Shown piece after piece: positions 58,638-64,000 of a stretch of DNA of 64,000 nt (its first letter is position 1; each line of letters opens with the position of its first letter). The position numbers and the translations under genes were made by a program. Under the pieces are notes generated by a model. That model was not told where the DNA came from and did no database searches. It saw only the letters and a program-made list of their open reading frames with translations. The stretch is from the NCBI RefSeq assembly GCF_005517195.1, contig NZ_CP040244.1, positions 7,086,001 to 7,150,000 of the forward strand. The letters run 5' to 3'. Origin of the DNA: Streptomyces vilmorinianum (GTDB lineage Bacteria > Actinomycetota > Actinomycetes > Streptomycetales > Streptomycetaceae).

Positions 58638-58673
58638 GGCTCCGTGGCCACCCCATTCGGTGACCACGGAGCC
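58638..58673. terminator. Bidirectional terminator
   Basis: 15-bp arms with one mismatch (GGCTCCGTGGCCACC, 58638-58652; partner 58659-58673) and a 6-nt loop. It lies between the convergent regulator and secreted-peptide genes; an A run precedes it (for the minus strand) and TTCTGT follows. Confidence 0.85.
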
Positions 58674-58718
58674 GTTCTGTGGCAGGTCTGTTCAGGCCTG
58701 TTGAGGTCCGCCGGAAGA

Positions 58719-58955
58719 TCAGTTGGCGGGAGCGGGAGCCGGGGAAGCGGAATTCCACTCGTTGCCGTTCGACGGGGACGACGTCGGCGCCGGCGTCGGG
58801 TCGGTCTCCGCGCCGGCGATCTCGTAGCGGGGAGCCGAGGTCGCGCCGGGCGCGGCCACCAGGGCGGCGCCGGCCGCGACGGCCGTACAGGCCACCATGG
58901 CGACGCAGAACTGGCGGACGGTCTTGCGAATACCGGAGTGACGCACAGCAGACAT
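58719..58955 (-). CDS. Small secreted peptide
   Basis: 78 residues from the ATG at 58955, with TGGAGGAATC upstream. A Sec signal (IRKTVRQFCVAMVACTAVAA, continuing to GATSA) leaves a mature peptide of about 40 residues: APRYEIAGAETDPTPAPTSS, then PSNGNEWNSASPAPAPAN. It has no cysteines after cleavage and is rich in Pro, Ser, Asn and Thr. No known family. It lies opposite the two LuxR-type regulators and could be an exported signal or wall-associated peptide. Confidence 0.75.
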   Translation of the reverse strand: MSAVRHSGIRKTVRQFCVAMVACTAVAAGAALVAAPGATSAPRYEIAGAETDPTPAPTSSPSNGNEWNSASPAPAPAN

Positions 58956-59154
58956 GATTCCTCCAGGAGTTGGAATGGGAATTCCGCTTCTGGGGGCCCG
59001 TGCCGCCGGGCGCTCCCTGAAGACATCTCCATATTGGCCCGGCCCCGGAAGCGAATCCATAGTTTCCCCATGCGTGGACTCGCCATGGCGTGGATGCGTC
59101 AATGCGCCGCCGGAACAACGGAATTGAGGGATCCGGAGCGTCCCATATCTTTGG

Positions 59155-60501
59155 TTAGACCAAAAGAGATGCTAGGCTTGTGGTACGGCCTTCTCGTTCC
59201 TCCAGGAGAGAGGGGCCGCCGGGGCAGGGGCGTGCCGCCGCTCCTGCCCCACTTCGCGCCGCCTCCCCGCGCGCCGCCTCGTACACCTCGATCGTCCGCG
59301 CGGCCGAGGCCCGCCAGCTCATCCCGCGGGCGTGACAGACCGCCGCCTCCCCCATCGTCGCCCGCGCCCGTGGATGCGCCGCGAGCCACAGCAGCCGACG
59401 GGCGTACTCCACCGGGTCGTGCCCCCGTACGAGCAGCCCCGTCACCCCGTCCCACACCGCCGTCGGCAGCCCGCCCACCGCCGCCGCGAGCACCGGCGTC
59501 CCGCACGCCTGCGCCTCCAGGGCCACCAGGCCGAACGACTCGCTGCGCGAGGGCACCACGAGCACGTCCGCCGCCCGGTACCACTCCGCGAGCCGCTCCT
59601 GCGGTACGGGAGGACAGGGGCGCAGCACATCGGTGACCCCGAGCTCGTGCGCCAGCTGCCAGGCGGTGCCCTCCCGGGTCGCCCCCGAGTGGCCGCCGAT
59701 CACGGGGACGAGGAGACGGGGACGCAGCTCCGGCGCCATCCGCAGCAGCTCGGCGACCGCCCGTACGAGCACGTCGGGGCCCTTGAGGGGCTGGATGCGC
59801 CCGGCATAGAGGGGAACGAACGCATCGACAGGCAGGCCGAGCCGAGCCCGCGCGGCCGCCCGGCCTGCGTCCGGCCCGTCCCCCGGTCCGTCCCCCGGTC
59901 CGAAGGTGCGCAGGTCGACCCCCGGCCGGACGACCTCCGTGCGCGGCGCCGCCGCCCCGTACAGCGACCGGAGGGCCTCGGCCTCGCCGTCCGTGTTCGC
60001 GATCAACCGGTCGGCGGAGTGGACGACCTGGTGCTCGCCGCGGATCCGCAGCTCTGGCTCGGGGGTGTCCCCGTCCGCCAGGGCCGCGTTCTTCACCCGG
60101 GCCAGGGTGTGCGCGGTGTGGACGAGCGGTATCCGCCAGCCGGCCGAGGCGATGCGGCCGGCCTGCCCGGAGAGCCAGTAGTGCGAGTGCACCAGGTCGT
60201 AGCGCCGGTCCTCCTTGAGCAGGGCCAGCGAGAACGGCACGACGAGACCCGGCATGGCTTCCTTGGGGAGTGCCTCGCGCGGGCCCGCGTGCAGATGGCG
60301 GACCCGGACGCCCGGGGCGAGATCGACCGCCGGAGGGCGGCCCTCGCCCCGGCAGCGGGTGAACAGGTCGACCTCGGCGCCCTGTTCGGCGAGGGCCCGG
60401 GAGAGTTCGACCATGTAGACGTTCATGCCGCCGGCATCCCCGGTGCCGGGCTGGTGGAGCGGGGAGGTGTGGACGCTGAGCATGGCGACGCGCAGGGACA
60501 C
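59155..60501 (-). CDS. MshA-like glycosyltransferase (GT4)
   Basis: 448 residues from GTG 60501 (AGGAG upstream, inside a hairpin loop). Very close to MshA, which adds GlcNAc to inositol-3-phosphate in mycothiol synthesis: SVHTSPLHQPGTGDAGGMNV, the Rossmann-like acceptor part DLVHSHYWLSGQAGRIASAG, LVHTAHTLARVKNAALADGD, the donor-site YAGRIQPLKGPDVLVRA and SRSESFGLVALEAQACGTPV. Streptomycetes carry a core mshA elsewhere, so this is probably a paralogue with a changed role. It is the last gene of the minus-strand run; its TAA lies within a small TTTGGT-CTA-ACCAAA hairpin (about 59150-59164). Confidence 0.85.
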   Translation of the reverse strand: MSLRVAMLSVHTSPLHQPGTGDAGGMNVYMVELSRALAEQGAEVDLFTRCRGEGRPPAVDLAPGVRVRHLHAGPREALPKEAMPGLVVPFSLALLKEDRRYDLVHSHYWLSGQAGRIASAGWRIPLVHTAHTLARVKNAALADGDTPEPELRIRGEHQVVHSADRLIANTDGEAEALRSLYGAAAPRTEVVRPGVDLRTFGPGDGPGDGPDAGRAAARARLGLPVDAFVPLYAGRIQPLKGPDVLVRAVAELLRMAPELRPRLLVPVIGGHSGATREGTAWQLAHELGVTDVLRPCPPVPQERLAEWYRAADVLVVPSRSESFGLVALEAQACGTPVLAAAVGGLPTAVWDGVTGLLVRGHDPVEYARRLLWLAAHPRARATMGEAAVCHARGMSWRASAARTIEVYEAARGEAARSGAGAAARPCPGGPSLLEEREGRTTSLASLLV

Positions 60502-60538
60502 GTGGGGCTCCTGTGAGGGCGGGCCACGTGTCCCTGCG
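60491..60538 (-). promoter_or_regulatory. 15-bp perfect inverted repeat around the glycosyltransferase start
   Basis: Arms CGCAGGGACACGTGG (60491-60505) and CCACGTGTCCCTGCG (60524-60538), 18-nt spacer. In the minus-strand RNA the start codon GTG (60499-60501) is in the 3' arm and the AGGAG ribosome binding site is in the loop. Folding would hide the start; alternatively the DNA is an operator. Confidence 0.7.
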
Positions 60539-60582
60539 TTTGCGTCGCGCACGGCCACGCGGCGGTGAGGATGAACAGTGGG

Positions 60583-62139
60583 TCAGAAACCGAAGACGGG
60601 GCCGGACGGTGGGGCGAGCCGGGTCCCCGGCAGGGGCGCGGTCAGGGCGGCCGGGTCGATCGCCCGTCCCGGCTCGACCCTGAGCGCGGCGGCCAGCCGG
60701 TCGGCGCCCTCCGGCATCACCGGCCGCGCCCAGGCCGAGAGCGCCGAGGCCACGGCCAACTGCGCGGCCAGCGCGGGCAGATGACGGCAGGCGGTGGTGG
60801 GCCGGCAGCGCTCGTGGGCGTTGACATGGCCGAAGTCGGCCACCGAGCGGACCATCTCGTCGAGGACGGCGACCGCGCGCCGGGGGTCGAAGGCGTCGGG
60901 GCCGTACGCCTCCCGCAGATCCTCGACGGCCCGGTGCAGCCGCCGTTCCAGGATCTCCCAGCCGGTGCCGCCCGGCAGCGCCTGCGGGACGAGTCCCGCG
61001 CACTCCTCGCGTACGGAGGCGAAGAGCCGCGAGAGCCAGCTGTTCCAGGACTCGTCCAGCTCCCGGCGGGCCGCGGCGAGCCGGTCCCGGTGGAAGACCG
61101 TGCGGCGGCCCGTCGGGCGGGCCTGCAGGACATGGCGGCGCAGGGTGTCGGAGCCGTACTCGGTGAGCAGATCGAGCGCCCACACGTGCTGCGGGTCCTC
61201 GATGACGTACGACTCGTTGACGCAGAAGTCCTGCGGCAGCTTGATGTCCTGGGCGAGGAGCAGCACCGGCAGCAGCACGGCGTGGCAGAAGGCGTGCCCG
61301 AAGCCGCAGAAGTGGATGGCGCGGCGGGGCAGCGGGCCCTTGGTGTCGTAGCCGAACAGATGCATCGCGGCGGCCTCGAAGCAGCCGTCGACGCGGTGGT
61401 CGGGGAAGCCCTCGACGGGCACCTGGAGCCCCCACTCGCCCGGGTGGCCGACCGCGACGTCGGGCAGCCCGTCCTCCACCAGCGACTCGCACAGCGCGGC
61501 GAGGCGGGGCGGGAGACCGGCGGCGGCCCAGTAGTCGGAGAGCGCGTCCCGGAAGGGTTCGAGGGGCACGTAGAGGCGGCGGCAGCGGCGGGACAGCGCG
61601 GGGGTGTCGCAGAGCGAGCAGCGGGGCGCGATCAGGTCGCCGCCGTCGTTGGGGCGGGCGCACTCGTGGCACATGCCGCCGTCGCTGACCGCGCCGCAGT
61701 GCGGGCAGGTGCCGGTGACGTGCGCGCCGTACAGCCAGCGCTCGCACGGTTCGCAGTACGGCAGGAGGCGGGTGCGCGGGGCGATGACGCCCTGCGCGTA
61801 CAGCCGGCCGAAGAGGTCCTGCACCCAGCGGCCGTAGCCGCGGTCGCGGCGCGGCCGGACGATGTGGTCGAACTCCACGCCCGAGCGCAGCCAGTCGGCG
61901 GTGATCGCCGCGCGGTAGCCCTCGGCGACCTCCTCGGGCTTGCGGTGGTGGCGCAGCGCCCGGACCTCGACGGAGCTGGCGTGGTCGGCGGTGCCGGTGG
62001 TGAACCGTACGGGCTCGCCCTCGGCGCGCAGGAAACGGGTCAGCACGTCGGCTGCGACGTACGGCCCGGCGAGATGACCGATGTGCAGTTCGCCGTGGGT
62101 GGCCGGAGGGGTCGCGGTGATCCAGACAGGGGTGCTCAT
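60583..62139 (-). CDS. Methionyl-tRNA synthetase-like protein without KMSKS
   Basis: 518 residues; ATG with a perfect AGGAGGT. Class I aminoacyl-tRNA synthetase fold of the MetRS type: ITATPPATHGELHIGHLAGP carries the HIGH motif, and four CxxC pairs (CEPC, CPHC, CHEC, CSLC) form the double zinc knuckle of MetRS. Where MetRS has KMSKS, between DFCVNESYVIEDPQH and LTEYGSDTLRRHVL, there is no lysine. The anticodon-binding part is shortened and diverged. It is unlikely to be a normal housekeeping synthetase. It may form or use an aminoacyl adenylate in a biosynthetic step, or have lost adenylation. It follows the SDR gene by 17 bp. Confidence 0.85.
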   Translation of the reverse strand: MSTPVWITATPPATHGELHIGHLAGPYVAADVLTRFLRAEGEPVRFTTGTADHASSVEVRALRHHRKPEEVAEGYRAAITADWLRSGVEFDHIVRPRRDRGYGRWVQDLFGRLYAQGVIAPRTRLLPYCEPCERWLYGAHVTGTCPHCGAVSDGGMCHECARPNDGGDLIAPRCSLCDTPALSRRCRRLYVPLEPFRDALSDYWAAAGLPPRLAALCESLVEDGLPDVAVGHPGEWGLQVPVEGFPDHRVDGCFEAAAMHLFGYDTKGPLPRRAIHFCGFGHAFCHAVLLPVLLLAQDIKLPQDFCVNESYVIEDPQHVWALDLLTEYGSDTLRRHVLQARPTGRRTVFHRDRLAAARRELDESWNSWLSRLFASVREECAGLVPQALPGGTGWEILERRLHRAVEDLREAYGPDAFDPRRAVAVLDEMVRSVADFGHVNAHERCRPTTACRHLPALAAQLAVASALSAWARPVMPEGADRLAAALRVEPGRAIDPAALTAPLPGTRLAPPSGPVFGF

Positions 62140-62156
62140 GGGGGACCTCCTGAGCG

Positions 62157-62903
62157 TCAGCGAGGTTCGAAGTGAAAGGACCGGATGAAGCAGTCACGAG
62201 GCTGCTCGACCGCGTAGACGATGCATTCGAAAAGGGCTTGGGTGGTGAGCTTCTCGTCCGGGGCTATTCCGTCCGGATTCGATCCGTCCCATTCCGCGAA
62301 GCGCGGATCGGAGGTCGAGAAGTCGGGCGGGTAGAGCGAGAAGACACGGACTCCGGAGGGCCGGAGTCTGCGGGAGAGAATGTCCGCGAAACCGGCCTGC
62401 GCGCTTTTCGCCGTCCAGAACGCCTCGTGGGCGGCGCCCGCTGTGGCGGCGGAGGCGCCCTCGGCATCCCGTACGGCGACCATGTTGACGATGTCGGGTC
62501 GCAGCGAGGCGCGCAGCAGCGGCAGGAAGTGCTTGACCATCAGGACGGTGCCGCCGGCGGTCGACTCGATCGTCTCCACGATCTGGTCGTCGCTGGCCGC
62601 CTCCAGGTCCATGCCGTCGAGCCAGCGGGCGCCGTTGTTGACCAGCAGGTCGACGCGGTCGGTGTGTTCGCCGACCTTGGCGGCGAACTCCCGGATCTCG
62701 GCGGGTCGACTCAGATCGCAGCCGAAGGCGTGGATACGGTCACGGGCGGAGCCCATGACGTCGGTACGGGTGCGCTCGGCGGCCTCGACGGTGCGGGCCG
62801 ATACATAGACCTCGGCGCCGAGATGCGCGAATCCGACGGCGAGTGCGCGGCCGAAATAGCGGGACGCGCCGGTCACGACGACACGCAGATTCTCGAATTT
62901 CAT
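62157..62903 (-). CDS. SDR-like protein with altered active site
   Basis: 248 residues from the ATG at 62903. Rossmann fold of the short-chain dehydrogenases, with VVVTGASRYFGRALAVGFAH (cofactor loop; Tyr-Phe replace the usual Gly-Ile) and LLVNNGARWLDG (NNAG becomes NNGA). At the active site the usual Ser is missing (NMVAVRDAEG) and YxxxK reads FWTAK, so the catalytic Tyr is Phe. C-terminal SLYPPDFSTSDPRFAEWDGS is unusual. It may bind NAD(P) without classical catalysis or use other residues. In the same run as the MetRS-like gene. Confidence 0.82.
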   Translation of the reverse strand: MKFENLRVVVTGASRYFGRALAVGFAHLGAEVYVSARTVEAAERTRTDVMGSARDRIHAFGCDLSRPAEIREFAAKVGEHTDRVDLLVNNGARWLDGMDLEAASDDQIVETIESTAGGTVLMVKHFLPLLRASLRPDIVNMVAVRDAEGASAATAGAAHEAFWTAKSAQAGFADILSRRLRPSGVRVFSLYPPDFSTSDPRFAEWDGSNPDGIAPDEKLTTQALFECIVYAVEQPRDCFIRSFHFEPR

Positions 62904-62996
62904 GCTCGTCTGGTCTCCCCTGCCCGGCGGGCGAATGCGGTCGAATTCAGCGTGGCAGAGGGAGAGGGGCCGGGGCCCGGTGAGAGGGGTGCGCGT

Positions 62997-63920
62997 TCAC
63001 GCCGTTGCGTGGATACGCCACGGCAGCCGGAGCCTGTCGAGCACGGTCGCGCGCTTGTGGTGGACGCCGATGTGGCGGGGCCCGGCGGAGACGGTGACGG
63101 GGCCGCCGGGGGTGCGGACGGGCCCGTGGAGCTCCGGCACGACGGTCCCGGGGATCACGGCGGCGGCGGCGAGGGCGGCGGCCCCGGTGAGGGCGAGGCG
63201 GGGGTGCCAGCCGCCGACGGTGAGGGCCCGGACGGCGGTCCGCCCGTCACGGACGGTGAAGGCGGCGATCTTGGGCAGGGCGGAGTGGGGCGGGTGCCCG
63301 AGCCTGCGGGCGGCGTGCGCGCGCAGCGCGAGGAGCCGGCGCAGGGTGTCGTCCCCGGCGCGGAAGAGGGCGTCGGCGGTGGGGATGCCCACGTGGGCGG
63401 CGTCGACGAAGACGTACGGATTCCCGTACCGGACGAGGGACACCGGCAGCCCGCCGACGACGTCGACGGGCCGCCCGGTGGGCAGGGTGCCGGGGTCGTC
63501 GGGTGCGCGGAGGAAGTGGAGGCCGTACGCACCGGTGGCCGCCTCGGGGACGCAGCGCACGAGGTCGCCCGTCGTGACGGCGCGGACCGCGAGCGGGCGG
63601 CCGGGGCGGGCGGCGGCGACGACGCAGGCGAGGAGGGAGTGCCCGCATCCGGTACGGAAGTCGAAGCGGCCGCCGGGGAGCCCTTGGACGAAGCGGTAGT
63701 CGAGCTCGCAACCGGGGTACGCCGAGGCCCCGTACAGGGCGAACTTGTTCACCCCCGCGTACTCCGTCCCGACGAGGGCACCCCGCACCGCGGCGAGCTC
63801 CCCGCCCGACGCGAGTGCCCCGGCGGGCAGTTCACCCAACGCGACGACGAGCGTGGGCCCGGGCGCGCCCTCGGCCATGACGACGGCGGCGTGGACGAAG
63901 CCCGGGCCCGGGCCTCTCAC
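62997..63920 (-). CDS. PrpF-like isomerase
   Basis: 307 residues from GTG 63920, which overlaps the TGA of the upstream gene. It resembles the PrpF/2-methylaconitate isomerase family (diaminopimelate-epimerase fold): DYRFVQGLPGGRFDFRTGCG with the conserved Cys, VNKFALYGAS with a candidate catalytic Lys, LPTGRPVDVVGGLPVSLVRY and GNPYVFVDAAHVGIP. The family's N-terminal RGGTSKG is not seen, so this is a diverged member. A 93-bp gap separates it from the SDR gene. A cis-trans or allylic isomerisation of a small carboxylic acid is the likely type of reaction. Confidence 0.7.
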   Translation of the reverse strand: MRGPGPGFVHAAVVMAEGAPGPTLVVALGELPAGALASGGELAAVRGALVGTEYAGVNKFALYGASAYPGCELDYRFVQGLPGGRFDFRTGCGHSLLACVVAAARPGRPLAVRAVTTGDLVRCVPEAATGAYGLHFLRAPDDPGTLPTGRPVDVVGGLPVSLVRYGNPYVFVDAAHVGIPTADALFRAGDDTLRRLLALRAHAARRLGHPPHSALPKIAAFTVRDGRTAVRALTVGGWHPRLALTGAAALAAAAVIPGTVVPELHGPVRTPGGPVTVSAGPRHIGVHHKRATVLDRLRLPWRIHATA

Positions 63921-64000
63921 GCCGCGCAGCCCACCGGGATGCGCATGCCCTGGACGACGTCCGTCCACAGTTCGTGGACGGCGAGGGCCCACAGGGCCAG
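63917..64000 (-). CDS. C-terminal 27 codons of an unidentified protein
   Basis: The frame enters from beyond the window and reads LALWALAVHELWTDVVQGMR then IPVGCAA before TGA at 63917-63919. The stop overlaps the PrpF-like GTG start (GTGA), indicating one operon that extends past the window edge. Too short to identify. Confidence 0.65.
   Translation of the reverse strand: MALWALAVHELWTDVVQGMRIPVGCAA

Noticed and set aside
59099..62197. 1032-codon minus-strand frame spanning glycosyltransferase and MetRS-like genes
   Set aside because: Out of frame with both. Its composition (Arg/Pro/Gly) contrasts with the recognised proteins, so it is not a fusion.

Overview
The window is actinobacterial, almost certainly Streptomyces. 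GC content is very high with strong third-position GC bias, GTG and TTG starts are common, and marker genes include the futalosine menaquinone genes mqnB/mqnD, DUF2530, DUF2771 and DUF3027 proteins, an LAxTG (class E sortase) surface protein, an XPB-type helicase and a CsoR copper system. Gene order from serC to the cold-shock gene looks like Streptomyces chromosome core. The last ~10 kb looks more accessory. I saw no tRNA, rRNA, CRISPR array, insertion sequence or phage gene.

Layout. 0-9 kb: 3' end of serC, a secreted propeller-like protein, a two-gene secreted unit with a metzincin-type protease, an SGNH hydrolase, a Uma2-type protein, an aldo/keto reductase and a large HTH-NACHT-membrane STAND ATPase. 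9-17 kb: ThpR, a large secreted FG-GAP protein, a GNAT, a MarR/MFS efflux unit, a purine-type NCS2 permease and DUF2530. 17-30 kb: a CtpE-like P-type ATPase, an LAETG surface protein, a sacsin-like ATPase, DUF3027, an MFS protein, a DUF2771 lipoprotein, mqnB-mqnD and a cold-shock protein. 30-35 kb: a HAD hydrolase and a FecCD-FecCD-ATPase siderophore importer lacking an adjacent binding protein. 35-45 kb: a helicase-associated/WYL protein and XPB, a truncated Ser/Thr kinase abutting another gene remnant, a DUF2975/HTH pair and a HelD-type ATPase.

44.9-54 kb: lipase, phosphotransferase, SDR and cutC, then a copper regulon. A secreted His-rich protein gene diverges from copZ-copA-csoR across three near-palindromic CsoR-type operators. 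A fourth operator lies between an unannotated 51-residue cysteine-containing ORF and a BlaI/M56 pair. 54-58.7 kb: GNAT, methyltransferase, Fur-family repressor and two paralogous LuxR-type regulators.

58.7-64 kb, all minus strand: a small secreted peptide, then a compact run (transcribed from 64 to 59 kb) encoding the end of an unidentified protein, a PrpF-like isomerase, an SDR with FxxxK instead of YxxxK, a MetRS homologue lacking KMSKS, and an MshA-like glycosyltransferase. The glycosyltransferase start codon sits inside a perfect 15-bp inverted repeat. By analogy with mycothiol synthesis (glycosyltransferase MshA plus the aminoacyl-tRNA-synthetase-like ligase MshC), this run may make an unusual conjugate. 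It is the best candidate here for an undescribed system; the product is unknown.
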